From assembly GCF_020511115.1 (NCBI RefSeq), contig NZ_JAJAVH010000009.1, positions 1 through 38,723 of the forward strand: 38,723 bases of DNA, in the 5' to 3' direction. A model generated the notes under the pieces. That model worked only from the letters and a program-made list of their open reading frames with translations. It searched no databases and had not been told where the DNA came from. A program made the position numbers and the translations under genes. The DNA is from Luteimonas panaciterrae. Lineage in GTDB: Bacteria; Pseudomonadota; Gammaproteobacteria; Xanthomonadales; Xanthomonadaceae. This document shows positions 11,700 through 19,902 of the stretch, one piece after another. Within the stretch, counting starts at the first letter, position 1. Each line of letters starts with the position of its first letter.

Positions 11700-12260
11700 C
11701 TACGGCAACGAAACGTGACCGACGTGGTACAGCTGGCGATCCGGCCGCGCGAGTTCGGGGCGCGGGCGATCCCAGAGGCGGAACGACACCGAAGTCCAGG
11801 TCTGCGGATCGTAGGCATGCACCGCGGCCAGCGCACCTTCGGCGATGTCCTCGCACGCACGCGCGACGGCTTGTGTCTGCGCGTCCTTCAGGTCGACATC
11901 GGCCGGCAACATCGCCAGATCACGACTGGCGCACACGGCTGAACGCAGATTCGCGGCGGCATCGTCTCGCCACACCGACCAGACTCGCACCGCCGGACGC
12001 CCGAACGCCGCCGACAACGCCGCGAATCCATCCCCGCACAGGAATGCATTCATGCCCGCGGTATCGCGCCATACGTAGAACGGCGCATACAGATTGTCAC
12101 GGCTGGGCAGCACGGCATCGCTCCGATCGGCATACAGATACGCCTTGAAGCCGAGCCCGGGAAATCCGTCGAGCAACGGCCCTTTTTCGGTGATGCGGCG
12201 ACGGATGATGTCCATGTCGTAATCCGCCGGCAGACCGATGCTGTACTGCATCGCGATCAT
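11700..12260 (-). CDS. DUF4865 family protein
   Basis: Protein of 186 residues. MIAMQYSIGLPADYDMDIIR at the start, then GPLLDGFPGLGFKAYLYA, match the DUF4865 family as I know it, whose biochemical role is not established; the fold is probably a dimeric alpha/beta-barrel. It is the last gene of a three-gene unit with a tautomerase and a carboxymuconolactone-decarboxylase-like gene, divergent from a LysR regulator; this set recurs in proteobacteria and points to oxidation or detoxification of a small organic molecule. Its start overlaps the tautomerase stop (ATGA). Confidence 0.87.
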   Translation of the reverse strand: MIAMQYSIGLPADYDMDIIRRRITEKGPLLDGFPGLGFKAYLYADRSDAVLPSRDNLYAPFYVWRDTAGMNAFLCGDGFAALSAAFGRPAVRVWSVWRDDAAANLRSAVCASRDLAMLPADVDLKDAQTQAVARACEDIAEGALAAVHAYDPQTWTSVSFRLWDRPRPELARPDRQLYHVGHVSLP

Positions 12261-12673
12261 CGCGCGGTTCCACCGGCAACGCCTGCTTCGGCGGCCGTGA
12301 TGCCGGCGCGTCCGCCGCCGAACGACCAATCGTCGCTCGTCGTGGTCTGGATCACGATCATCACGTCCTCCGGCGCGATGCCCGGCGCCTGCGCCAGCAG
12401 TTCTACCGTGCGCGCGTAGAAAGCACGCTTGGTGGCGCCGTCGCGCGGGCGGCCGGCGGTGATCGCGATCAGCACGAAATCGTCCGAACGTGGGCCGCCG
12501 AGATAGTCGCGATCGAACACCAGCTCGCCCGGATCGAGCTGATGGATGACCTGGAAGCGATCGTGTTCCGGCACGTCGAAGGCCTCGCGCATCGCGCGAT
12601 ACACGCCATCGGACAATTGCCGCAGATATTCGGGCGACTTGCCCCGATGCAGGGAGATGCGGGCGTAGGGCAT
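12257..12673 (-). CDS. Tautomerase family protein
   Basis: Protein of 138 residues of the tautomerase/4-oxalocrotonate tautomerase superfamily, longer form. After removal of Met1 it begins with Pro (MPYARISLHRGKSPEYLRQL), the catalytic base of the family. The double-length form, with FQVIHQL and FVLIAITAGRP as inner strands and DVMIVIQTTTSDDWSFGGG at the end, resembles the MSAD-like/DUF1904 group. Its natural substrate is unknown. It lies four bases after the carboxymuconolactone-decarboxylase-like gene and overlaps the DUF4865 gene, so the three are one operon. Confidence 0.92.
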   Translation of the reverse strand: MPYARISLHRGKSPEYLRQLSDGVYRAMREAFDVPEHDRFQVIHQLDPGELVFDRDYLGGPRSDDFVLIAITAGRPRDGATKRAFYARTVELLAQAPGIAPEDVMIVIQTTTSDDWSFGGGRAGITAAEAGVAGGTAR

Positions 12674-12676
12674 GGC

Positions 12677-13000
12677 TCAGGCTCCTGAAGTATCCAATTC
12701 GCGCAGCACCCGGATCGCGGAGAACGCCACCGGCCAGCCGCCATAGAAAGCGAGATGCGTGATCAGCTCGACCAGCTGCTCGCGATCGATGCCGTTCTCG
12801 ATCGCCAGGCGCAGATGGAAGGGCAGCTGCTCGGTGCGGTTGAGGGCGATCAGCGCCGACACCGTGGCGAGGCTGCGCTCGCGCGGCGACAAGCCCGGGC
12901 GGGTCCAGATGTCGCCGAACACCAGGTCGTCGGTCAGTTCGGCCAGTTTCGGGGCAAGGTCGCCGATGGCCTTGCGGGCGTAGTCGGGGTCTTGGGACAT
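12677..13000 (-). CDS. Carboxymuconolactone decarboxylase family protein
   Basis: Small AhpD/CMD-fold protein of 107 residues. The domain is seen in DIWTRPGLSPRERSLATVSA, HLRLAIENGIDREQLVELI and THLAFYGGWPVAFSAI. The CxxC redox pair of AhpD is absent, so it is unlikely to be a peroxidase partner of that type; a decarboxylase or gamma-lactone role is possible. It is the first gene of the unit controlled from the divergent LysR intergenic region. Family membership is clear, the reaction is not. Confidence 0.92.
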   Translation of the reverse strand: MSQDPDYARKAIGDLAPKLAELTDDLVFGDIWTRPGLSPRERSLATVSALIALNRTEQLPFHLRLAIENGIDREQLVELITHLAFYGGWPVAFSAIRVLRELDTSGA

Positions 13001-13071
13001 GACGGGTCTCTTGCAGGAGAGGACTTGACGGAACCAGCCTAGTTCCGCACCTTAATAAAAGAAATCGGGAA

Positions 13072-13095
13072 ATTTCGAATCAATCGTTCTGAAAT
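13072..13095. promoter_or_regulatory. Candidate LysR operator between regulator and its divergent operon
   Basis: The half-sites ATTTC and GAAAT, 14 bases apart, lie in the 109-base gap between the carboxymuconolactone-decarboxylase-like gene and the LysR gene, 14 bases before the regulator start. This gap is AT-rich, and TTAATAAAA at 13052-13060 could supply a -10 for the minus-strand operon. The site is a guess based on symmetry and position. Confidence 0.3.
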
Positions 13096-13109
13096 CCGGG
13101 ACAATTTAG

Positions 13110-14003
13110 ATGCGCGGCATCCACTTCGATCTCGACGCCCTGCGCAGCCTCGCCGTCGGCGTCGAGCTGGGTAGCTTCGCCAAGGCGGCCGAGCGCCTGA
13201 ATCGCTCCACTTCCGCTGTCAGCGCGCAGTTGAAGAAGCTGGAGGAACAGGCCGGCACCCCGATCCTGCGCCGCGCCGGCCGTGGACTGGCGCTCACCGA
13301 GGCCGGTGACACGCTGCTGGCCTATGCCCGCCGCCTGCTCGATCTCAACGACGAAGCCGCCACCGCCCTGCGCGGCACCGCGCTCGAAGGCTGGGTGCGG
13401 CTGGGCTTGCAGGAGGATTTCGGCGAAAGCCTGCTCTCCAATGTTCTCGGCCGCTTCGCACGCGCGCATCCACGCGTGCGCATCGAGGCGCGCATCGCGC
13501 GCAATGCCGAACTGCTCGAACGCGTGCGTGGCGGACAGCTGGATCTGGCACTCGCCTGGAACACCGGCGATGCACTGGCGCATGGAGAACCTCTCGGCGA
13601 AGTACCGATGCGCTGGATCGGTTCGCGAACGGGCACGCCCGAATTCCCGTCGAACGATCGCGAACCGCTGCCACTGGTGATGCTGGAATCCCCTTGCGTG
13701 ATGCGCAGTGCCGCCACGGCCGCGCTCGATCGCGCCGGCATCCCTTGGCGTCTGGCCTTCACCAGCGCTAGCCTCGCCGGCATCTGGGCGGCGGTGAACG
13801 CGGGCCTCGGCCTGAGCTTGCGCACGCCGATCGGACTGCCCGAAAGCGTACACGTGCTGGACGATCCGACACTGCCGTCCGTGCCGACGCTGGGCCTCAG
13901 CCTGTTCGGCCTGTCTCACGCCGAAGCCACGCCCGCACCGGCAGTGACGCGCCTGGCGGACCTGCTGCGCGAAGCCGTGCGGGACGTGCTGACGGCCATG
14001 TGA
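13110..14003 (+). CDS. LysR family transcriptional regulator
   Basis: Regulator of 297 residues. The N-terminal winged helix-turn-helix is plain: FDLDALRSLAVGVELGSFAK, then AERLNRSTSAVSAQLKKLEE and the wing GTPILRRAGRGLALTEAGD. Residues from about 90 form the effector-binding domain, beginning at GWVRLGLQEDFGE. It diverges from the carboxymuconolactone-decarboxylase, tautomerase and DUF4865 genes and very likely controls them and itself; the effector is unknown. The ATG at 13110 is the family-typical start, with no strong ribosome site before it. Confidence 0.95.
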   Translation: MRGIHFDLDALRSLAVGVELGSFAKAAERLNRSTSAVSAQLKKLEEQAGTPILRRAGRGLALTEAGDTLLAYARRLLDLNDEAATALRGTALEGWVRLGLQEDFGESLLSNVLGRFARAHPRVRIEARIARNAELLERVRGGQLDLALAWNTGDALAHGEPLGEVPMRWIGSRTGTPEFPSNDREPLPLVMLESPCVMRSAATAALDRAGIPWRLAFTSASLAGIWAAVNAGLGLSLRTPIGLPESVHVLDDPTLPSVPTLGLSLFGLSHAEATPAPAVTRLADLLREAVRDVLTAM

Positions 14004-14138
14004 TCTGGAGTGCGCCTTTCACGTTCCGTCATGACACATCGTCGTGAAGCGAGGCATCCGGCGCGGGAGTAGACTGACTGCGGGTCTCGCGGCCGGACGA
14101 TACGGGCCGCCCTTCTTTCCTCAGCAATCGAGGCTGCA

Positions 14139-14990
14139 ATGTCCCCATCCCGCCATGCCGTGTTTGGTCATCCGGTCGCACACTCGCTCTCTCCGCGCAT
14201 CCACGCTTCGTTCGCGAAGCAGACCGGCATCGCGCTGCAGTACGAAGCGATCGAAACGACACCGGAAGCCTTCACCGCATCGCTGGCCGCCTTCGCCGCG
14301 AGCGGCGGCAAGGGCGCGAACGTGACGCTGCCACTCAAGGAAGCCGCCTTCAAGCTCTGCGTCGACGTCAGCCCGCGCGCGAAACGCGCCGGCGCCGTCA
14401 ACACGCTCACGCGCACCGAAGACGGCGCCAACTGGCGCGGCGACAACACCGACGGCGCGGGATTGCTGCGCGATCTCGGCGACCGCCAGGGCCTCGACCT
14501 GCGCGAACGCCGCACCCTGCTGCTCGGCGCCGGCGGCGCGGCACGCGGCGTGGCGCCGGCGCTGCTCGACGCGGGCATCGGCGACCTGTACGTGGTCAAC
14601 CGCGACAGCGCCCGCGCCGACGCACTGATCGACGCGCAGGGGCAGCCGGGACGCGTGCATTCGCGCTACTACACCGACCTGCCCGCGCTCGGCGAATTCG
14701 ATCTGATCATCAACGCCACCTCCGCCGCGCGCAATGGCGGCATGCAGAAGCTGCCGATGTCGCTGATCGGCGCGCGCACCGCCTGCGTCGACCTCAGCTA
14801 CGGCGAAGCGGCGATCCCGTTTCTCGCCTGGGCGCGCGCGGCCAACGCACACGAAGCGATCGACGGCCTCGGCATGCTGGTCGAACAGGCGGCGGAAAGT
14901 TTCCAGCTGTGGCACGGCGTGCGGCCGGAGACGGACGAGGTCTACGAAGCATTGCGCGGACGCAACGCGGCGCTGGTGACCGCGGATTGA
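14139..14990 (+). CDS. aroE: Shikimate dehydrogenase (NADP+)
   Basis: Reduces 3-dehydroshikimate to shikimate with NADPH, step four of the shikimate pathway to chorismate; cytosolic. The 283 residues show the shikimate-binding SLSPRIH (Ser16, Ser18), catalytic Lys67 in [12 protein letters not shown], Asn88 in GAVNTL and Asp105 in NTDGAGLL, and the nucleotide loop GAGGAARG from 130, with NRDSAR in the next strand. The C-terminal helix [17 protein letters not shown] is also standard. The start has GAGG six bases upstream. The gene stands alone. It feeds chorismate to the chorismatase of the pigment island, though that is a general metabolic link and not a sign of a cluster. Confidence 0.97.
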   Translation: MSPSRHAVFGHPVAHSLSPRIHASFAKQTGIALQYEAIETTPEAFTASLAAFAASGGKGANVTLPLKEAAFKLCVDVSPRAKRAGAVNTLTRTEDGANWRGDNTDGAGLLRDLGDRQGLDLRERRTLLLGAGGAARGVAPALLDAGIGDLYVVNRDSARADALIDAQGQPGRVHSRYYTDLPALGEFDLIINATSAARNGGMQKLPMSLIGARTACVDLSYGEAAIPFLAWARAANAHEAIDGLGMLVEQAAESFQLWHGVRPETDEVYEALRGRNAALVTAD

Positions 14991-15065
14991 TGACGCCGAC
15001 GATCGTCCGATCGCGGATTTCACGCACAGCAGGATCGATCGCGAAGCCGCGCCGCGATTGGCGCG

Positions 15066-15797
15066 CTAGACGGCCTCGTATCTGATCGAAACCCGATAGT
15101 CGGGCTGGCTGGCCGCGATCCGGAACCCAGGCATCGCCTCGACGGCGGCGAAGAAAGCATCCGCGGATGGATAGTCAAACGACCACAACGTGATGTCTAT
15201 CCCCTTCAACTCCTCGCTTGGCGGACAAGTGAGCTCGCAAAGCAGCTGCTCGAAATGATCGTACCCGCCATCCGCCGCGGGCATCTCGAACTGACAAACA
15301 GGATTGAAGTAGAAACGGGGCGACCCTGAAAATTCATAGGTTCCGGCCTGAAAAAGAAGCCCGACGCCTCTCGACCCGAACACTTCGTGGCCATATGCCT
15401 TGAATGCCGACCAGGCGGCCATCCCCGAAGCCGATTCACCGACGCCATGATCCTGCATGATGGATGCGAGGCGCTCTGCTTCCGACTCGCCGCCACGGAT
15501 CAGAGAAGGAGCAGCGCCGGGATTGCGAAGGGACAGGAACAAGATGAGCGCGATCGGCGGCGCAAACGCGGAGAGCAGCCCATAGAGCCATGGATTTTTG
15601 CCCAGCGCTCCAGCCGCCTTGGCGATGAACCAGGCCGCGAACAGATTGGAAATCAGAACGACGAGCAGGACTGGCCCGTTGGAAATCCCAAGTTGCTCCA
15701 ACACGACACCCAATGCGGTGCCGCCGAACACTCCAATCAGCAAACACCAGCCGGCTCTGCCTAGGCTCACGTCATCGTATGCGAACAGGTTGAACAT
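15066..15797 (-). CDS. Hypothetical membrane protein
   Basis: Protein of 243 residues that I do not recognise. The first 95 residues hold about three hydrophobic helices (AGWCLLIGVFGGTALGVVL, GPVLLVVLISNLFAAWFIA and WLYGLLSAFAPPIALILFLS). The remaining 150 are a soluble domain with no known motif (FYFNPVCQFEMPAADGG, CELTCPPSEEL). Its base composition is less GC-biased than the flanking genes, which hints at later acquisition. It starts after CAGGGGC and converges with aroE. It follows the DUF58 gene's stop region only by chance of strand: its own transcript would begin 68 bases from that gene's end. Confidence 0.75.
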   Translation of the reverse strand: MFNLFAYDDVSLGRAGWCLLIGVFGGTALGVVLEQLGISNGPVLLVVLISNLFAAWFIAKAAGALGKNPWLYGLLSAFAPPIALILFLSLRNPGAAPSLIRGGESEAERLASIMQDHGVGESASGMAAWSAFKAYGHEVFGSRGVGLLFQAGTYEFSGSPRFYFNPVCQFEMPAADGGYDHFEQLLCELTCPPSEELKGIDITLWSFDYPSADAFFAAVEAMPGFRIAASQPDYRVSIRYEAV

Positions 15798-15865
15798 TCG
15801 AGCCCCTGTGTGAATTGAATCTTTCGGAGCAGTCGCCTCAGAAGTGAGTCAAGGCAACGACGTGC

Positions 15866-17194
15866 TTACAACAACCCATCCCGCTTGATGGCCAAATAGC
15901 GCTCCACCAATGCCGCCGGCAACTGTTCGCAGGTGACATCGAGCACCGTGACACGATGGCGCCGCAACGCGTCGTGCACCGCGGCACGCTGAGCGAGATA
16001 ACGCGCAGCGGCACTGGCGCGGATCGCGGTGGCATGATCGTCGGCGGGTCCGTCCAGGGCTTCGTCGACGGCCCGCTCGCGCAACGAGGCAACGACGACG
16101 AGATGACGGCGCTGCAGCATACGCACCGCCGTCAGCAGATCCTCGCTGTCCTCGTCACGCAGATTGGTGACCAACATCAGCAGGGCGCGACGACGCTGGC
16201 GCAGCGACAGCTCGGTCGCCGCGGCCAGATAGTCGGTGGCCACCGATTGCGGCTGCAGGTCGTAGCAGGCACCGAGCAGGGTATCGATGGCACCGAGACT
16301 GCGCTGCGGCGCCACCCAGCGCTGCTCGCTGCCCGTGGTGAACAGCCCCACCGCATCGCCCTGGCGCAGCGCCAGATAGGACACCACCAGCGTTGCATCG
16401 AGCGCATGATCGAAATGCGCCAGCTCGCCATCGCGCGCGCGCATGCGGCGCCCGGCATCGAGCATCATCACCAGCTGCTGATTCTTCTCGTCCTGATATT
16501 CACGTGAGATCAACCTGCGCGCACGCGCGGTGGCCTTCCAGTCGATCTGACGCAGGCTATCGCCAACGCGGTACTCGCGCATCTGATGGAAGTCCGTCCC
16601 CTCACCGCGCCGCCGCTTCAGATGCGCACCGACGATCCGCGAGGCCTGCTCCGCGCTCAGCAACGCCAACCGCGCCAACGGCGCGAAATTGGGAAACACA
16701 CGCACCCGCTGCGGCGCACCCGCCACGCGTGATTGCCGCCACAACCGGAATGGCGACAGCAACCGCAGCTGCACGCCATCGAAAACGAAATCGCCGCGCG
16801 CATTCGGTCGCAGACGATAGGCGAAGCTGGACACCGTGCCCGGCGCCAGCGCGAGCCGGCGCGGAAGATCCTGCGTTTCCCATCCGCCGGGATGCAGATC
16901 ATGCACATCGACCCGCTGACGGCGCGGACCACCTTCCACCTGCAACACGACTTCCCGCTCGACACCGATCGGCAAGGCTTCCGGCACGTTACGCACGATT
17001 TCCGGCGTCGCGCGTCGGCGCAAGCGCCAAGCATCGATCAATGCCAACACAGCAAGCCCGACCCCACTCCACACCCAAATCTGCAGCGGAAGCCATCCGA
17101 AACTCGTCACCACACCCAACGCCGCCCACAGCGCAAGCGCTGTTACCAGCAACGGAGCAGGCTTTGGAATGGCGGTGTGGAACGGATTGGCCAT
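15866..17194 (-). CDS. DUF58 domain protein, partner of MoxR ATPase
   Basis: Membrane-anchored protein of 442 residues. Two close hydrophobic segments (about 14-55) are followed by a beta-rich domain and the DUF58 hallmark from about 190-255: RRRGEGTDFHQMREYRVGDS and RQIDWKATARARRLISREY, then a VWA-like fold beginning VMMLDAGRRM. DUF58 proteins are the usual partners of MoxR ATPases. It is the last gene of the operon but is cut off from moxR by 402 bases with repeats, an unusual spacing for this pair. The start at 17194 gives the family N-terminus with no clear ribosome site; the frame is open to 17485, but that extension reads through the repeat and is not credible. Confidence 0.9.
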   Translation of the reverse strand: MANPFHTAIPKPAPLLVTALALWAALGVVTSFGWLPLQIWVWSGVGLAVLALIDAWRLRRRATPEIVRNVPEALPIGVEREVVLQVEGGPRRQRVDVHDLHPGGWETQDLPRRLALAPGTVSSFAYRLRPNARGDFVFDGVQLRLLSPFRLWRQSRVAGAPQRVRVFPNFAPLARLALLSAEQASRIVGAHLKRRRGEGTDFHQMREYRVGDSLRQIDWKATARARRLISREYQDEKNQQLVMMLDAGRRMRARDGELAHFDHALDATLVVSYLALRQGDAVGLFTTGSEQRWVAPQRSLGAIDTLLGACYDLQPQSVATDYLAAATELSLRQRRRALLMLVTNLRDEDSEDLLTAVRMLQRRHLVVVASLRERAVDEALDGPADDHATAIRASAAARYLAQRAAVHDALRRHRVTVLDVTCEQLPAALVERYLAIKRDGLL

Positions 17195-17304
17195 GAAATT
17201 CAGATGCTCTAGCTTTTCGCTTCTAAAAATGTCGATACGCCGGTAACGCAAGGAGACCCGAAGGTGTCGAGGACCATTGGTCCGAGGGCACAGGATGTGC
17301 GCCG

Positions 17305-17339
17305 TTTTTCGACCGAGCCATGGATGGCGAGTCGAAAAA
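17305..17339. repeat. Imperfect palindrome in the moxR-DUF58 gap
   Basis: TTTTTCGAC at 17305-17313 is matched by GTCGAAAAA at 17331-17339 around CGAGCCATGGATGGCGA, whose CCAT and ATGG also pair. The structure could be a terminator on either strand or the end of a mobile repeat. It lies about 110 bases upstream of the DUF58 start. Confidence 0.6.
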
Positions 17340-17494
17340 TCCGGATAGCAATGAAACCCTGGGGCTGCTTTGTCGGGTAAAGCTTTTTTCTTTGGTTCTT
17401 TTCTTTTGACGCTTATAAAAATAATTGAACTCGGCCGCGCAGCGGACGAAACGCTTTTGCCTTTCAACAGCAACAGCAAAGGCAAAAGCCAAAT

Positions 17495-17571
17495 GGATCC
17501 CAGCTTCCGCTGGGACGACGAGCAAAGGCAACGACAAAGTCCATGAATTCCCGCCTTCGCGGGAATGACGA
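17495..17571. repeat. Two tandem REP-like hairpins
   Basis: Two units in the same orientation, 17495-17521 (GGATCCCAGCTTCCGCTGGG then ACGACGA) and 17545-17571 (GAATTCCCGCCTTCGCGGGA then ATGACGA), separated by 23 bases rich in CAA and AAAG. The second unit shares its GGAATGACGA-type end with the pair at 6222-6316. Both lie just downstream of the moxR stop codon on the minus strand. Confidence 0.8.
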
Positions 17572-17596
17572 GCGAACAACAAGGGCAGCGAAAAAA

Positions 17597-18604
17597 TCAC
17601 TGCCTCGGCGCCTCCACCTTCGCCAACAACGCATGCAACACCTGATCCGCATCCTGCCCCTCGATCTGCAACTCCGGCGCCAACTCGATGCGATGCCGCA
17701 ACGCCGGCTTGGCGATGTCACGGATATCGTCCGGCGTGACGAAATCGCGCCCCATCAGCACCGCCTGCGCGCGTCCCGCGCGCACCAGCGCCAGGCTGCC
17801 GCGCGGGCCGGCGCCGAGCGCGATGCCCGGCCATTTCCGCGTCGCCGCAGCGATCCGCACCGCGTACTGCACGACGGCATCGTCGACGGTGATCATCGCC
17901 GTGCCCTGCTGCATGGCGACGATGTCCTGCGCAGACGACACCTGCGTCACCTGCGACAGATCGAAATCCGCCGCGGTGCGTCCCGCGCTGACCGCGGCCA
18001 CCATGCGCGCCTCGTCGATCTGCGAGGGATAATCGATCAGGATCTTCAGCAGGAAGCGATCGAGCTGCGCCTCCGGCAATGGATATGTGCCTTCCTGCTC
18101 GATCGGGTTCTGCGTGGCCAAGGCCATGAACGGCGGCGACAGCGGGAAACTCGCGCCTTCGATGGTGACCTGCTGTTCCTGCATTACCTCCAGCAACGCC
18201 GACTGCGTCTTCGCCGGCGCGCGGTTGATCTCGTCGGCGAGCAGCAGGTTGGTGAATATCGGTCCGCGCCGGATCACGAAGCTCTCGGTCTTCGGATCGT
18301 AGACGGCATGGCCGCTGACGTCGCTCGGCATCAGGTCGGGTGTGAACTGCACGCGGGCGAAGCCGCAGCCCAGCGCCTGTGCCAGCGCGCGCACCAGCAA
18401 CGTCTTGCCGAGGCCCGGCACGCCTTCGATCAGCACGTGGCCGCCGGCGAGCAGGGCGACGAGGATCTGGTCGAGCACATCGGGCTGCCCGATGAAGGCC
18501 TTGCCCACTTCGTCGCGCACGCGCGCGACGCGTTCGGCGAGGGCTTCGCCCGTGATCGGTTCGGGAAGCTGTGCCGATGTGCTCATGAGTGCTTCGCTGC
18601 TCAT
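17597..18604 (-). CDS. MoxR family AAA+ ATPase
   Basis: Cytosolic chaperone-like ATPase of 335 residues that, in the family, acts with VWA or DUF58 proteins on membrane-bound targets. Walker A is GVPGLGKT near 63-70; Walker B and the pore region are LLLADEINRAPAKTQSALLE; sensor 1 is ALATQNPIEQEGTYPLPEAQ; the C-terminal lid has GAGPRGSLALVRAGRAQA and FVTPDDI. All ATPase motifs are intact. It starts within the stop of the DUF4350 gene (ATGA); Met7 is an alternative start. The next operon gene, DUF58, follows only after a 402-base repeat-bearing gap, so the partner may be transcribed weakly or from its own promoter. Confidence 0.96.
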   Translation of the reverse strand: MSSEALMSTSAQLPEPITGEALAERVARVRDEVGKAFIGQPDVLDQILVALLAGGHVLIEGVPGLGKTLLVRALAQALGCGFARVQFTPDLMPSDVSGHAVYDPKTESFVIRRGPIFTNLLLADEINRAPAKTQSALLEVMQEQQVTIEGASFPLSPPFMALATQNPIEQEGTYPLPEAQLDRFLLKILIDYPSQIDEARMVAAVSAGRTAADFDLSQVTQVSSAQDIVAMQQGTAMITVDDAVVQYAVRIAAATRKWPGIALGAGPRGSLALVRAGRAQAVLMGRDFVTPDDIRDIAKPALRHRIELAPELQIEGQDADQVLHALLAKVEAPRQ

Positions 18605-19902
18605 AGTTTCTGTCTCATCTGAATCAAACGGGCGATGCGGAGCCGGAAATCGGCGCCGTCGGAAGGTCGAGGAGTCTGCAAGGCGTGGACGACATCGGAC
18701 ACCGGCATGCCGGTGTGCTCGGCGATGGCCTGCGCCTGCGCGGGTCCGTCGAGCGCGGCGGCCAACGGATCGCGGCGGCGCAGGCGCGCGAAGAAAGCCT
18801 CGCGCATCGCCTGGTGCAGCACGTGCGCGCGGCCGTAGCGCCAGAGGTGCTCACCGCTGGCCTGCACGTGTTCGAGCAGGGCGCGGCGTCCCGGTTCCGG
18901 CGTGGGCCGCAGCGGGCCGAAACGCTGCTTGCGCATCCACAGCCAGGCGAACACGGCCAGCAACAGCGGCACCCACACCATCCATGCCCTCTCCAGCAGC
19001 AAGCGCCATAGCGGCGGCATGCTGGCGGCATAGATCAGATGCACCGTGCCCTGCTTCCATCCCGGCTGCAGCAGCTGACGCGCGAGCGCCAGCTTGGCGG
19101 GATGTTCGAGTTCGCTGTTGTTGAGGAAGTCCAGATCGGACAGCACCTCGATAGTGCCGTCGCCGTGCGCCAAGCGCGCGTAGACGTAGCCGGCGTCGAG
19201 ATCGCCCCAGCTCAACAACGGCTCGACGCCTTCCATGGTGAAACGCGCACTGCCGCAGAACAGCATCGGTGATGCGACCCTGGCCGCCTTGTTTGCCGCT
19301 TTGGCCGCCGCCTCGGCCGCGGCTTCCGCCTCAGCTTTGCTTCCAGCTTCAGGTTCCGCTGCGGTTTCGGTTTCGGTTTCGGTCTCGGCGTCGTCTTCGC
19401 TTTCAGCTTCGGAATCGTCTTCGGTTTGCCCTGCTCCCAATGGCATGCAGGCGGACTCGTCCGGCATCGGGCGCAGTTTCAAGTTCCACAACAATTGTCC
19501 GGGACGGATCTCGCTGCCGAAGCGTTCCTCCGGCGGCATGCGCAACAGCAGATGTCCGCCATCGGACACCCACTCGAGCAACGCGTCGACATCGACGGTC
19601 GGCAGCGTGCGCGGATCGTTGTACAGCACCAGCGTGTCGTGACGGCCGAGCCGTGACTGGCCATGCGGTGATTGGTCGAGCTGCAGCCGTTGCCGCGCAT
19701 CGACTTTCACGCCTTCATTGCGCAGGGCCAGCTTCAGCGCGTACAGCGGGTTGTAACTCGCCTCGCCGCGCGGCGGCATCGGCACGATGCGCTCGACGCG
19801 CTTGTAGTTGTGATACCACCACCACGCGAGCAGCGCGATCACCGCCGCGGCGCCGAGGATGGCGAGCGCGATCAGCCCCTTGTTGTTCTTGCCCGCGCTC
19901 AT
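18601..19902 (-). CDS. DUF4350 domain membrane protein
   Basis: Membrane protein of 433 residues with helices near 10-29 and 285-305. The N-terminal periplasmic part has the DUF4350 features: NPLYALKLALRNEGVKV, LVLYNDPRTL and LLEWVSDGGHLLLRMP. A low-complexity insert at about 160-210, rich in Glu, Asp, Thr and Ala, includes an (ET)n run encoded by hexamer repeats. The C-terminal third, from MRKQRFGP, is a cytosolic helical segment ending in LIQMRQKL. It overlaps both neighbours by four bases (DUF4129 upstream, moxR downstream), the tight packing of a functional unit. The start at 19902 has GGGTGG upstream. Its role is not known. Confidence 0.88.
   Translation of the reverse strand: MSAGKNNKGLIALAILGAAAVIALLAWWWYHNYKRVERIVPMPPRGEASYNPLYALKLALRNEGVKVDARQRLQLDQSPHGQSRLGRHDTLVLYNDPRTLPTVDVDALLEWVSDGGHLLLRMPPEERFGSEIRPGQLLWNLKLRPMPDESACMPLGAGQTEDDSEAESEDDAETETETETAAEPEAGSKAEAEAAAEAAAKAANKAARVASPMLFCGSARFTMEGVEPLLSWGDLDAGYVYARLAHGDGTIEVLSDLDFLNNSELEHPAKLALARQLLQPGWKQGTVHLIYAASMPPLWRLLLERAWMVWVPLLLAVFAWLWMRKQRFGPLRPTPEPGRRALLEHVQASGEHLWRYGRAHVLHQAMREAFFARLRRRDPLAAALDGPAQAQAIAEHTGMPVSDVVHALQTPRPSDGADFRLRIARLIQMRQKL
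19363..19386. repeat. Hexamer microsatellite within the DUF4350 gene
   Basis: Three perfect copies of GGTTTC followed by a variant GGTCTC on the plus strand, encoding alternating Glu and Thr on the minus strand (residues near 173-180). Length change by whole units would keep frame. The surrounding 150 bases are also compositionally simple. Confidence 0.8.

Larger units (their letters stand above)
17195..17596. other. AT-rich repeat-bearing gap between moxR and the DUF58 gene
   Basis: These 402 bases hold no gene I would accept. They contain an imperfect palindrome at 17305-17339, T-rich tracts around 17380-17410 (CTTTTTTCTTTGGTTCTTTT) and two REP-like hairpins at 17495-17571. The composition is far lower in GC than the genes. 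It reads like an interspersed repeat that has entered an operon otherwise built of overlapping genes. Confidence 0.7.

Noticed and set aside
13100..13105. GACAAT before the LysR start considered as a -10 of a leaderless transcript
   Set aside because: Only four bases before the ATG, too close for a start at the ATG.
16497..16512. CACGTG-containing sequence considered as a parS site
   Set aside because: Only one arm resembles the TTTCACGTGAAA consensus, and it lies inside the DUF58 gene.
17195..17485. N-terminal extension of the DUF58 protein into the repeat gap
   Set aside because: Reads through a palindrome and T-rich tracts; no ribosome site, and unlike the family.
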